In this document: piece by piece, positions 18,010 to 28,716 of the stretch
Numbering within the stretch: the first letter of the stretch is position 1
Layout of the letters: every line of letters begins with the position of its first letter
Assembly: GCA_017958365.1 (NCBI GenBank)
Contig: JAGDCV010000047.1
Span: forward strand, 62,001-126,000
Length of the DNA: 64,000 nt
DNA from: Clostridiales bacterium
GTDB lineage: Bacteria; Bacillota; Clostridia; Saccharofermentanales; Saccharofermentanaceae
Direction: 5' to 3'
Translations under genes and position numbers: made by a program
The notes under the pieces: model-generated
The model's input: only the letters and a program-made list of their open reading frames with translations
What the model was told of the DNA's origin: nothing
Databases searched by the model: none

Positions 18010-19140
18010 ATGAGTATTGATCTTACCAAAATGCCGAAGCTTGGTTTTGGACTTATGCGTCTGCCCGAGAATGACGGAGTGATCGACATCGACCGTGTTT
18101 GCACCATGGTGGACAAATACATGGATGCAGGCATGAATTACTTCGATACAGCATATGTATATCACGGCGGTAAGTCCGAGGTCGCGGCTAAGGAAGCTCT
18201 TGTCAAAAGATATCCCCGCGACTCTTTCATGATCGCTACGAAGCTTCCCGCCTGGGAGATAAAGAAGGAGAGTGATATCGACCGCATCTTCAACGAGCAG
18301 TGTGAGCGTGCGGGAGTTGACTACTTTGATTTCTATCTTCTTCACTCGATCGAGGATGGTAATAACTACGATACTTACGTGAAGTACGATTGCTTCAAGT
18401 GGGGCGTTAAGATGAAGGAAGCAGGTAAGATCCGCCACTTCGGTTTCTCTTACCACGGAACACCCGAGCTTCTCGAGGAGATCCTCGATGCCCATCCCGA
18501 GACAGAGTTCGTTCAGATCCAGTACAACTATCTTGACAGAACGAATCCCGTGGTTCAGTCGCAGGCGCTTTACGATATCCTTTTAAGGCGCGATATCCCG
18601 ATCATTATCATGGAGCCCGTAAGAGGCGGAATGCTTGCGAACATGGCGTCTGACATTGAAGCAAAGTTCAAGGCAGTTCAGCCTGATAAGTCCGTTGCCT
18701 CCTGGGCTTTGAGATTCGTAGGATCACTGCCGGGTGTCATGACCATCCTCTCGGGTATGTCCACGGAAGAGCAGATGGACGATAACATCGGAACATTTAC
18801 GAACTTCGAGCAGATGACTGACGATGAGTTTAAACTTGTAAATGAAGTCACGGATGAGATCTTAAAGATACCTCAGATCGGCTGTACTTCATGTAAGTAC
18901 TGTGTCGACGGCTGCCCGATGAACATCAGCATTCCCGATGTATTCAGAACAGTTAATACACTCCGTCGTTATCCGGATGACTGGCGTTCGAAGAATTACT
19001 ATTCAGGTCTTGTCGGAAGATCGGGCAAGGCATCGGACTGTGTCGGCTGCGGTCAGTGTGAGAGTGTATGTCCCCAGCATCTGCCGATAATTGAGCTTCT
19101 TAAGGAAGCATCGGAAATGCTCGATAATTCAGCATCATAA
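18010..19140 (+). CDS. Aldo/keto reductase with C-terminal 4Fe-4S ferredoxin domain
   Basis: Residues 1-285 form an AKR TIM barrel (MPKLGFGLMRLP, NYFDTAYVYHGG with catalytic Asp/Tyr, HFGFSYHG, MEPVRGGMLA). Residues about 295-360 hold two cysteine clusters, CTSCKYCVDGCP and CVGCGQCESVCP, which predict two [4Fe-4S] clusters. Proteins of this architecture are common in anaerobic Clostridia; the substrate is unknown. An excellent ribosome binding site (AAAAGGAGG) precedes the ATG. The SDR gene follows after 17 bases, so the pair probably form a redox operon. Confidence 0.92.
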   Translation: MSIDLTKMPKLGFGLMRLPENDGVIDIDRVCTMVDKYMDAGMNYFDTAYVYHGGKSEVAAKEALVKRYPRDSFMIATKLPAWEIKKESDIDRIFNEQCERAGVDYFDFYLLHSIEDGNNYDTYVKYDCFKWGVKMKEAGKIRHFGFSYHGTPELLEEILDAHPETEFVQIQYNYLDRTNPVVQSQALYDILLRRDIPIIIMEPVRGGMLANMASDIEAKFKAVQPDKSVASWALRFVGSLPGVMTILSGMSTEEQMDDNIGTFTNFEQMTDDEFKLVNEVTDEILKIPQIGCTSCKYCVDGCPMNISIPDVFRTVNTLRRYPDDWRSKNYYSGLVGRSGKASDCVGCGQCESVCPQHLPIIELLKEASEMLDNSAS

Positions 19141-19157
19141 TTAAAGGAGAATCATAA

Positions 19158-19901
19158 ATGGTTGACGTAAGCGGAAGATGGGCACTTGTAACGGGTGCCG
19201 CAAGAGGAATCGGAAGACTTGCAGCTTTGTTCCTCGCAGACAGAGGATGCAACATCATTGCACAGAGCAGAGATAACGAGCACACGAATGAGCTTGTTAA
19301 GGAACTTAATGCAAAGGGTGTTAAGAGTATTCAGGTGGAAGCGGAACTTTCAGATCTTGATTCCGTCGATGCCATGCTCAAGGCCATTGATGCCACCGGC
19401 GTAAAGGTGGACATTGTCCTTAACAATGCAGGCATGCAGATAGCATACCGTAAGGATTATTACACCACTCCCGATGAGGACTATACGGTAAGCTTCCTTA
19501 TCAATACGATAGCTCCCATGAAGATCTGCTATCACTTCCTTCCCAAGATGATCGAGTCAGGTTTTGGAAGGATCGTAAATACCACAAGCGGTATCGCTCT
19601 TGAGCCTGAACAGGCCGGTTATTCCGCAAGTAAGGCTGCTCTTGATAAGGTAACTATCGACATCGGTTCCAAGCTTCAGGGCGGCAATGTCCTCATTAAC
19701 CTCGCCGATCCGGGCTGGTGCAGAACTGACCTTGGAGGACCTGCAGCTCCCAATGCTCCCGAGAGTGCGATCCCGGGCGTAGTGGTAGGTGCTTTCGTTG
19801 ATGACGGAAAGAACGGAAGGACATTCGGAGCCCATCTGTTCTATGATCAGACATTGGAAGAAGCAGTAAAGACAGCCGAAGCGATGGAAAGTCCATACTA
19901 A
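19158..19901 (+). CDS. SDR family oxidoreductase
   Basis: 247-residue classical short-chain dehydrogenase. It has the cofactor motif TGAARGIG at residues about 13-20, the NNAG motif (LNNAGMQ), a catalytic Ser in NTTSGIA and the YSASK Tyr-Lys pair. The substrate is not predictable; FabG-like ketoreductase or sugar/alcohol dehydrogenase are possible. It follows the Fe-S aldo/keto reductase with AAAGGAGA before the ATG. Confidence 0.9.
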   Translation: MVDVSGRWALVTGAARGIGRLAALFLADRGCNIIAQSRDNEHTNELVKELNAKGVKSIQVEAELSDLDSVDAMLKAIDATGVKVDIVLNNAGMQIAYRKDYYTTPDEDYTVSFLINTIAPMKICYHFLPKMIESGFGRIVNTTSGIALEPEQAGYSASKAALDKVTIDIGSKLQGGNVLINLADPGWCRTDLGGPAAPNAPESAIPGVVVGAFVDDGKNGRTFGAHLFYDQTLEEAVKTAEAMESPY

Positions 19902-19937
19902 GACATAAAGAAAAAGTAAAGTTGGTTGATAACTATG

Positions 19938-19979
19938 ATTATTCCGGGGTTGATTATGTTATATTAGCCTCGGAATAAT
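19938..19979. repeat. 12-bp inverted repeat around a promoter
   Basis: ATTATTCCGGGG (19938-19949) and CCTCGGAATAAT (19968-19979) are inverted copies with a single G/T wobble, separated by 18 bases. The spacer holds TATATT (19960-19965), a plausible -10 for the next gene. The symmetry suggests an operator or an mRNA 5' stem; there is no U-run, so it is not a good terminator. Confidence 0.55.
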
Positions 19980-19999
19980 TAATTAAGGAGGGGATAGTT

Positions 20000-21352
20000 A
20001 TGCCACATCATTCAGGCGGTGGTTCACATCACGGCGGCTCTCACGGAGGATCAAGACACGGATCTTCCCGTTCAACCCGTTCTCATCACTACTTCAGAGG
20101 CGCAAGAAGATACAGACGCCGTTACAGGGACGGAAGAGAAGATTATTTCTATTCTAACGTTCCTCCGAGAAAGCAGGGACTTGGCGGCATCATCTTCATG
20201 ATCCTGTTTGGCGGTATCTTCACGTCGTTTATGGGATTCGGATTCTCAAAAGCCGCTAAGGTGGAGAAGCTTGAAGCTTCGTACAGAACACCCTCGTCTT
20301 TTGTATACGACAATATCGATGTTATCGATAACGAGAGTGAACTTGAGGATGCCCTTGAGAGGTTCAATGATGAAACGGGTATCTGTCCGCTTGTATATAC
20401 GGAATACACGCAGACATGTCTGGAACATAATCGCGACATCCCTGATTACACATTTGATCTTTACCTCAGGGAATGCGATGACGAACAGCACTTTGTCATC
20501 GTTTATGCCATCCCCGAGGATCAGGCGGATGCATACAGGGAAGGTCAGATCGACATTCCCGATTATGATTGGGAAGCAGTTCAGGGTGATGACACGGACG
20601 GATTGCTGACCGAGGGTATCTTCGATGTGTTCTCTGACAAGGTACAGAACAATCTTGAGGGTGCGATGGATCCCGGAGAGGCATTTGCAGATGCATTCGA
20701 TCTTCTTACGGACCGGATTGAATCCAGGATCGAGAATCAGTCTTCAAGGCCTGCGGTAGCTTTGATTCCCGTCTTGATCATTGCAGCCTTTTTCCTGTTC
20801 ATGCTGATACCGATGATCAAGAGATATATTGATGACAAGAACACGGTCTATGAGGAAGTGCCTCTTACCGAGGATGACAACAAACTGGCTTCTTCGTCTT
20901 CCGGTTCGGGTATGCCGGAAGTCCCGCCCGTCAGTGGTACGGCTACGGGATTGATATCCGTATTCATGATAATTTTCCTTGTACCGTTCATTGTCGTAGG
21001 TATTACTACATTGTCCCGAGGAATCGCTGCAGTTTCAAAAGGCGAATCGACAGGAATGTTCCTGCTTGCATTCGGAGCAATATGGACTACGGTAGTATGC
21101 GTATTCATTGTCGGAATGGTTAAGAGTATCCGCGGTGCGATGAGAAGAAGAGATACAAACGCGCCCCTTACTGCCGAATATCCTAAGGCGGAATATCCTA
21201 AGGCGGAATACCCTGAGGCTGAGTATCCCGAGCCCAAGGAGGAAGAGACATATAAATCGTCGTTTGGCTCCATGTTCGGTTCAGTAGGCAAAAGCAATGT
21301 CGATTATGACGATGATGACTACGATGACATGAGAAGAAAAGGATACGAGTAA
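20000..21352 (+). CDS. His/Arg-rich membrane protein with TPM-like extracytoplasmic domain
   Basis: 450 residues. The N-terminal 50 residues are unusually rich in His, Gly, Ser and Arg. Helix 1 (about residues 60-80) is followed by an acidic domain (about 100-235) with the pattern of TPM/TLP18.3 domains (DNIDVIDNESELEDALERFNDETG-like start, FVIVYAIPE). Helix 2 lies near 250-272, then two more helices at about 310-365. The tail has four AEYPK/E repeats and an Asp-rich stretch. The role is unknown; TPM proteins act in membrane protein complexes. AAGGAGGGG precedes the ATG. Confidence 0.7.
   Translation: MPHHSGGGSHHGGSHGGSRHGSSRSTRSHHYFRGARRYRRRYRDGREDYFYSNVPPRKQGLGGIIFMILFGGIFTSFMGFGFSKAAKVEKLEASYRTPSSFVYDNIDVIDNESELEDALERFNDETGICPLVYTEYTQTCLEHNRDIPDYTFDLYLRECDDEQHFVIVYAIPEDQADAYREGQIDIPDYDWEAVQGDDTDGLLTEGIFDVFSDKVQNNLEGAMDPGEAFADAFDLLTDRIESRIENQSSRPAVALIPVLIIAAFFLFMLIPMIKRYIDDKNTVYEEVPLTEDDNKLASSSSGSGMPEVPPVSGTATGLISVFMIIFLVPFIVVGITTLSRGIAAVSKGESTGMFLLAFGAIWTTVVCVFIVGMVKSIRGAMRRRDTNAPLTAEYPKAEYPKAEYPEAEYPEPKEEETYKSSFGSMFGSVGKSNVDYDDDDYDDMRRKGYE
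21176..21235 (+). repeat. Four tandem 15-bp repeats within the coding region
   Basis: The unit GAATATCCTAAGGCG is repeated four times (21176-21190, 21191-21205, 21206-21220, 21221-21235). The first two copies are identical and the others drift. Each encodes the pentapeptide EYPKA or a variant. In-frame repeats like this can change copy number by slippage. Confidence 0.9.
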
Positions 21353-21382
21353 TCCGTTTTTACAATTCAATGTGACCTCAAG

Positions 21383-21418
21383 CTGCCTCCTCCCGTCTTA
21401 ATTGATGAGAGGAGGTAG
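21383..21418. repeat. Inverted repeat just upstream of the sigma factor promoter
   Basis: CTGCCTCCTC (21383-21392) and GAGGAGGTAG (21409-21418) pair over 10 bases with one wobble. TATAAT at 21421-21426 follows at once, so the right arm would overlap the -10/-35 spacer. It could be an operator, or a weak terminator for the preceding gene, though no T-run follows. Confidence 0.45.
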
Positions 21419-21460
21419 TGTATAATGTCAGAAAAACTTTAAGGGACCATAATAAGGGGA

Positions 21461-22027
21461 ATGGAAGACCGGATCATAATAGATAAGTATTTCGCGAGGG
21501 ATGAGCAGGCTATAGGCGATACCCGCGATAAGTACGGAAGGCTCCTGAGGAGCATAGCTTACGGTATCCTTAAAAGTCATGAGGATTCCGAGGAGTGCGA
21601 GAACGATACTTATCTTAAGACATGGAACACGATCCCGCCCACGCGTCCTTCTTCTTTACAGGCTTTCCTTGCAAAGATAACGCGTAATCTCTCTCTTGAC
21701 CGCTACGACAAGATGCATGCGGCAAAGAGAGGATCGGGTGAGGTCCCGCTTATGATCGATGAGCTCGAGGAATGTATTCCGGATTCTGCCATGGCGGCTA
21801 CGGATGACGAATCCGACAGCGATGAGCTCAAGAGGATACTTGATAAGTTCCTGGCAGGTCTTTCTCCGGATGCCCGTAAGGTTTTTATGAGACGCTACTT
21901 CTTCGGTGACTCCGTAAACGAGATCGCTGACAGATTCGGGTTCGGAAAGAGCAAGGTCAAGATGACGCTCTCAAGGACCAGGGACAGTCTGAAGGATCTT
22001 CTTCAGAAAGAAGGTTACCATGGATAA
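21461..22027 (+). CDS. ECF-type RNA polymerase sigma factor
   Basis: 188 residues. Sigma region 2 (about 20-90: YGRLLRSIAYGIL, EECENDTYLKTWNTIPP, FLAKITRNLSLDRYDK) and region 4 (about 125-185: LDKFLAGLSPDARKVFMRRYFFGDSVNEIADRFGFGKSKVKMTLSRTR) are clear. It is cotranscribed with the next gene, which it overlaps by eight bases. The partner is a single-pass membrane protein, the usual arrangement for a sigma/anti-sigma pair. AAGGGG precedes the ATG. Confidence 0.9.
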   Translation: MEDRIIIDKYFARDEQAIGDTRDKYGRLLRSIAYGILKSHEDSEECENDTYLKTWNTIPPTRPSSLQAFLAKITRNLSLDRYDKMHAAKRGSGEVPLMIDELEECIPDSAMAATDDESDSDELKRILDKFLAGLSPDARKVFMRRYFFGDSVNEIADRFGFGKSKVKMTLSRTRDSLKDLLQKEGYHG

Positions 22028-22841
22028 GAAAGTAAATGCATCACAGCTTCTTCGCAGCTTGAGCGAGGTTGATGATATCTATATCAACGAAGCGATGACC
22101 GAATTAAACGAGCCCGTAAAGCTCAAATCCGGTATGAACCGCGCTAAAGTCACGAGGATCATGGGTATCGTAGCGGCCGCCGCGGTCGTTCTTGTGACTT
22201 CATATCTGTTGTTAAGGTCATTCGGTAAAAACAGTAATACGATGCAGACGACTGATGCCCCCGTTGCTGAAGCGGAGATGGCGGCAGGTGATTTGAGAGA
22301 AAGAAACGGTTCTGCCTCATTTTCGGCTGAAGCTGCTTCAGGGGCAGAACCGGAAGAAGCTGAAGAAATGACGGACGGATTGACCTATGATGCGACTCCC
22401 GCGGAGAATCTCGAAGTTGATATGGTCGTTCCGTTTGATGTTGATATAACAAATCCCGTAGAGGAATATGACAGTCTTGACGAATTGAGTTCTGCTACCG
22501 GAGTCGATATCAGCGTTCCCGATCAGGTAGGTTCGAGCGTTGAACGAAGGTTCTTCGCATATGATCTTCGTATCATCGAGGTCAGGTATCTTGATGACGA
22601 AGGTAATGTCGTTTGTGCGATAAGGAAGGCTGAGGATCTGTATGTCGATATCTCCGGAGATAACGAGTGCGTAAGCGAGATCCTGAAGCTTGATCTTGAA
22701 GGTCTTGATAATGTAAGAGTCTATGGCGGAACAGACAGATTTACCGCTGCAAGATGGACATCTGACGGGAATTCCTACTCTATCGTATGCGAACCTTTAA
22801 GCGAGGCCGATATTACGGAGCTTATCCTCTCTGTTGATTAA
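22020..22841 (+). CDS. Membrane protein paired with the ECF sigma factor (putative anti-sigma, DUF4367-like)
   Basis: 273 residues. A short cytoplasmic part (1-45) is followed by one hydrophobic helix (about 47-66), a Glu/Ala/Ser-rich linker and an outer domain from about residue 140. The outer domain resembles DUF4367 domains of clostridial anti-sigma factors (VERRFFAYDLRIIEVRY, then TAARWTSDGNSYSI near the end). The short N-terminal part lacks a zinc HxxxCxxC motif. Inference: it holds the sigma factor at the membrane until an external signal arrives. Confidence 0.75.
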   Translation: MDKKVNASQLLRSLSEVDDIYINEAMTELNEPVKLKSGMNRAKVTRIMGIVAAAAVVLVTSYLLLRSFGKNSNTMQTTDAPVAEAEMAAGDLRERNGSASFSAEAASGAEPEEAEEMTDGLTYDATPAENLEVDMVVPFDVDITNPVEEYDSLDELSSATGVDISVPDQVGSSVERRFFAYDLRIIEVRYLDDEGNVVCAIRKAEDLYVDISGDNECVSEILKLDLEGLDNVRVYGGTDRFTAARWTSDGNSYSIVCEPLSEADITELILSVD

Positions 22842-22913
22842 GAAGCATTTAATACGCTAAGGCTTTGTGGTAAAATACGCGAGTGTTATGACTAAAGAAG
22901 AGAGGTATTTCTT

Positions 22914-23708
22914 ATGAAGAAATTACTTACTGTTGCACTCGCAGCTACAATGCTCGCTTTGCCTCTTACGGCTTGTGATGCAGATACCGCCACAGAGGGT
23001 TCTGCTTCTTCGAACGGTAAGTTCGTTGTTGGTTTTGATGCTGAGTTCCCTCCTATGGGTTTCATAGCTGACGATGGCTCATATACAGGCTTTGACCTGG
23101 CTCTTGCGGCTGAGGTCGCTGACAGATTGGGCCTTGAGTTCGTAGCTCAGCCTATCGCATGGGATTCCAAGGACCAGGAACTTAATACGGGTAACATCGA
23201 CTGTATCTGGAACGGATTTACCATCTCCGGCCGTGAGGACTCATATGCATGGACCGAGCCTTATATGGCTAACAACCAGGTAGTAGTGGTTAATGCGGAT
23301 TCTCCCATTTCCTCACTCGCTGATCTTGCAGGTGCGGTAGTTGCAGTTCAGAAGGATTCTTCCGGACTTGCTGCTCTTGAAGACAATACGGAGCTTCTCA
23401 ATTCTTTTGCAGAGCTCGTTCAGGTTGATGATTATCTCAATGCCATGATGGAGCTTGAGTCAGGTGCCGTTGATGCGATCGTTATGGATGAGATCGTAGC
23501 ACGTTATCAGATCCAGGAGGCAGGAAGCAACTTCGTTGTTCTTGATGAGTCCGTTGCATCCGAGGAATACGGTGTCGGCTTTGCTCTTGGTAACGAAGAG
23601 TTAAGAGATCAGGTTCAGGAAGTTCTCGAGCAGATGGCGCAGGACGGAACTCTGGCTGAGATTTCAACCGAGTGGTTCGGTGAGGACATTACGACTATCG
23701 GTAAGTAA
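22914..23708 (+). CDS. Amino acid ABC transporter substrate-binding lipoprotein
   Basis: 264 residues with a lipoprotein signal (LTAC, Cys at about residue 21). Family 3 binding-protein features: FVVGFDAEFPPMGFIADDGSYTGFDLALA-type opening, the WNGFTIS segment and VVVQKDSSG hinge region. It binds a polar amino acid outside the membrane; which one cannot be told. First gene of a complete three-gene importer. AAGAGAGG lies before the ATG. Confidence 0.93.
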   Translation: MKKLLTVALAATMLALPLTACDADTATEGSASSNGKFVVGFDAEFPPMGFIADDGSYTGFDLALAAEVADRLGLEFVAQPIAWDSKDQELNTGNIDCIWNGFTISGREDSYAWTEPYMANNQVVVVNADSPISSLADLAGAVVAVQKDSSGLAALEDNTELLNSFAELVQVDDYLNAMMELESGAVDAIVMDEIVARYQIQEAGSNFVVLDESVASEEYGVGFALGNEELRDQVQEVLEQMAQDGTLAEISTEWFGEDITTIGK

Positions 23709-24379
23709 TGGCTGATATCGCATCGACACTATCTCAACTTGCAGGCGGATTAAGATTCACTCTCGGGATCTTTTTCCTGACATTGCTTTTTTCCATACCC
23801 CTCGGGCTTCTGGTAGCCCGGGGGCGTATGTCTAAGAACAAGATCGTATCGGGGATAATACGCGTCTATATATCGATCATGCGCGGAACCCCGCTCATGC
23901 TCCAGCTTCTTCTTGTATACTTTGGTCCCTATTACATCTTTGCCGTTAAACTCTCGGATCTTGATGTGGGTCCTTTTAAGTACAGATTCGTAGCAACCAT
24001 AATCGGTTTTTCCTTAAACTATGCTGCATACTTCGCAGAGATCTTCAGGGGCGGAATACAGTCCATGCCTGTAGGTCAGTACGAGGCATCGCAGATATTG
24101 GGCTTCACACGCATGCAGACTTACTTCAGGATCATCCTTCCGCAGGTCGTAAAGCGCGTGTTGCCGTCAGTTACCAATGAAGTCATCACACTCGTAAAGG
24201 ATACGTCACTTGCACAGGTGCTTGCCGTAACCGAGATGTTCACAACGGCGAAGAACCTTGCTTCGGCACAGGTGTCCGTTATGCCCTTTATTGTTGCGGG
24301 TGTGTTCTACTATGTCATGAACGGTGTCATCGAGATCGTCATGAACCGTGCCGAGAAATCCATGAGCTACTATTCGTGA
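23708..24379 (+). CDS. Amino acid ABC transporter permease
   Basis: 223 residues of the HisM/GlnP family. The N-terminal TLSQLAGGLRFTLGIFFLTLL helix, MRGTPLMLQL and the EAA loop EASQILGFTRMQTYFRIILPQ that docks the ATPase are all present; about five helices. Start and previous stop overlap (TAATG). It forms a homodimeric channel with the adjoining ATPase. Confidence 0.94.
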   Translation: MADIASTLSQLAGGLRFTLGIFFLTLLFSIPLGLLVARGRMSKNKIVSGIIRVYISIMRGTPLMLQLLLVYFGPYYIFAVKLSDLDVGPFKYRFVATIIGFSLNYAAYFAEIFRGGIQSMPVGQYEASQILGFTRMQTYFRIILPQVVKRVLPSVTNEVITLVKDTSLAQVLAVTEMFTTAKNLASAQVSVMPFIVAGVFYYVMNGVIEIVMNRAEKSMSYYS

Positions 24380-24386
24380 GGTGATT

Positions 24387-25136
24387 ATGAACGTACTTGA
24401 GATGAAGAATATCCATAAATCGTTCGATGACCTTGAAGTGCTCAAGGGTATAGACCTCGAGGTCAAAAAGGGTGAGGTAGTAGGTATCATCGGCCCTTCA
24501 GGCGGCGGTAAGTCGACGCTTCTTCGCTGTGCAACCACGCTTGAGAGGATCGATAAGGGTAACATCTCGATCGCAGGCGAGACTCTCGTTAAGACTTCAA
24601 ACAGCGGACTTACACAGTATACCGATAAGAAGACTATGCAGCAGATAAGAGGAAGGTTCGGACTTGTGTTCCAGAACTTTAATCTGTTTCCTCATTTCTC
24701 CGTAAGAAGAAACATAACCGAAGCTCTCATTCACGTTCACAAGAAGAGCCGTGAAGAGGCGGATTCGATATGTGATGATCTTCTTAAGAAACTCGGCATG
24801 GAAGACAAGGCGGATGCGTACCCGTGCAATCTGTCGGGAGGACAGCAGCAGCGTGTCTCCATAGCAAGGGCTCTTGCGGTCAATCCCGATATCCTTTTCT
24901 TTGATGAGCCGACTTCCGCTTTGGATCCTGAACTTACCTCGGGAATACTTAAGGTAATACGTGAACTTGCCGAGGAGCACATGACCATGGTCATCGTTAC
25001 TCATGAGATGGTTTTCGCAAGGGATGTCGCGGATAAGCTCGTGTTCATGGACGGTGGAGTCATAGTCGAGCAGGGTAAGGATATCATCAGTAATCCCCAG
25101 AAAGAGCGTACCAGGGAGTTCCTCGCAGGATACTGA
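24387..25136 (+). CDS. Amino acid ABC transporter ATPase
   Basis: 249 residues of the GlnQ/HisP family. Walker A GPSGGGKST, signature LSGGQQQRV, Walker B ILFFDEPTSALD and the switch His in VTHEM are all intact. I use the ATG at 24387, preceded by GTGAGGTG; an in-frame GTG at 24381 overlaps that site. Last gene of the transporter operon; the ilv promoter begins five bases after the stop. Confidence 0.95.
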   Translation: MNVLEMKNIHKSFDDLEVLKGIDLEVKKGEVVGIIGPSGGGKSTLLRCATTLERIDKGNISIAGETLVKTSNSGLTQYTDKKTMQQIRGRFGLVFQNFNLFPHFSVRRNITEALIHVHKKSREEADSICDDLLKKLGMEDKADAYPCNLSGGQQQRVSIARALAVNPDILFFDEPTSALDPELTSGILKVIRELAEEHMTMVIVTHEMVFARDVADKLVFMDGGVIVEQGKDIISNPQKERTREFLAGY

Positions 25137-25140
25137 TTTA

Positions 25141-25169
25141 TTGACATAAAGGGAAACAAGTGTTTTAAT
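25141..25169 (+). promoter_or_regulatory. Promoter of the ilv operon
   Basis: TTGACA (25141-25146) and TTTAAT (25164-25169), 17 bases apart: a perfect -35 and a good -10. Transcription would start near 25176 and run through the T-box leader. Confidence 0.75.
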
Positions 25170-25189
25170 AATTCAAAGCGCTGAAGGGA

Positions 25190-25446
25190 AAAAAGATGCG
25201 CGACACCTGTTAAAGAGAGCCGGCGGTTGGTGCGAGACGGTGCAGGAAGCGTAATGATAAGTCATCCCGGAGCTGTAAGGCTTAAAGCTTAGGCGAGTAG
25301 GTCTTATCGGGTTCTCCCGTTACAGAGAGAGGTGTTGATAGACACCGCCGAGTGAGGTCACCGACCTAAGAAGAGTGGTACCGCGGAAATTAAGTCTTTT
25401 CGTCTCTTCTTCGTGCAAGGACAATTGTGCGAAGAGGAGACTTTTT
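25190..25446 (+). promoter_or_regulatory. T-box leader controlling the branched-chain amino acid operon
   Basis: The diagnostic T-box sequence AAGAGTGGTACCGCGG occurs at 25371-25386, preceded by a Stem I region beginning AAAGAGAG and by GAGTAGG with CCGTTA (stem II region). It ends in a terminator at 25402-25446. Uncharged tRNA would pair with the specifier and with the T-box, forming the antiterminator and opening ilvBNCD expression. The specifier lies in a region reading AAGTCATCCCGG; GUC (Val, followed by A) or AUC (Ile) are candidates. This is the only non-coding stretch over 300 bases, and the leader fills most of it. Confidence 0.93.
25402..25446 (+). terminator. T-box regulated terminator
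   Basis: GTCTCTTCTTCG (25402-25413) pairs with CGAAGAGGAGAC (25430-25441) over 12 bases with one G-U pair, followed by TTTTT. Formation of the competing antiterminator through the T-box sequence would suppress it. Confidence 0.88.
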
Positions 25447-25473
25447 ATTTTGTAGAAGAAGGAGAACGACATC

Positions 25474-27137
25474 ATGAAACTGAGCGGAGCAGAAATCGTA
25501 GTTGAGACTCTGATCGAGCAGAAGGTCAAGACGATCTTCGGATACCCGGGCGGAACTGTCCTTGATATCTACGATCAGCTTTACAAGAAGAGCGACCGTA
25601 TCACGCATGTCCTTACTGCCCACGAGCAGGGTGCCGCACATGCTGCTGACGGTTATGCGAGAGCAACGGGTGAGATCGGTGTCGTACTGGCAACGTCCGG
25701 CCCCGGTGCAACGAATCTTGTTACCGGCATAGCAACGGCACATCTTGATTCGGTACCGCTTCTTGCCATCACGGGTAACGTTGCAAATAACATGATAGGA
25801 AGAGATTGCTTCCAGGAGATCGATATCTCCGGTGTGACTTTGCCCATTACAAAGCATAACTTCATCGTTCACGATGTTGAGAGCCTTGCAGATACGTTAA
25901 GGGAAGCTATCAGGATCGCGAAGTCAGGCCGTCCGGGTCCTGTTCTCGTTGATATCCCCAAGGACATACAGCTTGCCAAGTGTGAGTTTACATATAAAGC
26001 ACCGGTTGAGAAGGACGAGCCTGTTCCGACTCCCGATGATGCAGTTAAGGAAGCTGTTAAGATGATCGCCGAGTCGAGCAGACCTTATATCTACTTCGGA
26101 GGCGGAGCCGTAAGAGCAGGTGCGGGTGCCCTGATCTCAGAGCTTGCAGATAAGATCGATGCTGTTATCGGATGTTCTTTGATGGGATTGTCAGAGCTTC
26201 CCACGCAGCTTGACAGATTCCTCGGATTCCAGGGCATGCACGGTCACTACGCTTCATCAAAGGCTATGGCCAAGGCTGACCTTATCATCGCCATCGGAGT
26301 TAGGTTCTCTGACCGTTCAACGGGTGATGCACAGAAGTTCTCGGCAGGAGCACGTAAGATCCACATCGACATCGATGCAGCCGAGATCGATAAGAACGTT
26401 AAGGTTAACCTCGGAGCTTCCTGTGACATCTCTGATTTCCTAAGAAAGCTCATCGACGTTGTTGACTATAAGCGTAATCCCAACTGGATGACTAAGGTAG
26501 CAAAGCTTCGCGAGCAGGAAAGAGATCTTGCGATCGAGAACTTCCTTCCCGAGCAGGCTATCAACGTTATCTCCGACATAGTTGATGAAGACACGGAGAT
26601 CGTCACGGATGTAGGACAGCACCAGATGTGGACGGCACAGTTCTTCGACTTTAAGAAGAAGAGAACGTGGATCTCATCGGGCGGACTCGGAACAATGGGC
26701 TTCGGCATGGGTGCTGCCATCGGAGCATCTTACGGAAGCGGAAAGAGGTCTGTTCTCATAACCGGTGACGGAAGCTTCGGCATGGATCTTACGGAACTTG
26801 CCACGGCCGTTACTTACAACGTACCTCTTACCATAGTTGTCATGAACAACAGCGTTCTCGGCATGGTCCGCCAGCTTCAGAACCTGTTCTATGATAAGGT
26901 TTATTCGAATACGATGCTCGACAGGAAGACTGACTTCGTTAAGCTTGCCGAGGCGTTCGGAGCCAAGGGCTTCAGAGCAGCTGATGCCGAAGAGTTCCGT
27001 GAAGTATTTGAAGAGGCATACAAGACAGAGGGCCCTGCGGTTATCGATCTTCTGATCGATAAGGACGAGATGGTTCTCCCCATGCTCCGCCCGGGCGGAA
27101 CATTCGACCATCTGATTCTCGATAAGGAGGATAGAGC

Positions 27138-27141
<4 letters not shown>
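25474..27141 (+). CDS. ilvB: Acetolactate synthase, large subunit
   Basis: 555-residue thiamine diphosphate enzyme that condenses pyruvate to 2-acetolactate, or pyruvate with 2-ketobutyrate, the first common step to Val, Leu and Ile. It has the catalytic Glu in TAHEQGAAHAADGYARATG, the FAD-associated central domain (GCSLMGLSELPTQ), and the ThDP/Mg motif GDGSFGMDLTELATA...NN near residues 430-465. The length is standard. GAAGGAGAA precedes the ATG. It overlaps ilvN by four bases. Confidence 0.97.
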
Positions 27142-28692
<1,551 letters not shown>

Positions 28693-28716
28693 TATAATAA
28701 GTAGTTAGAGAAGCGA

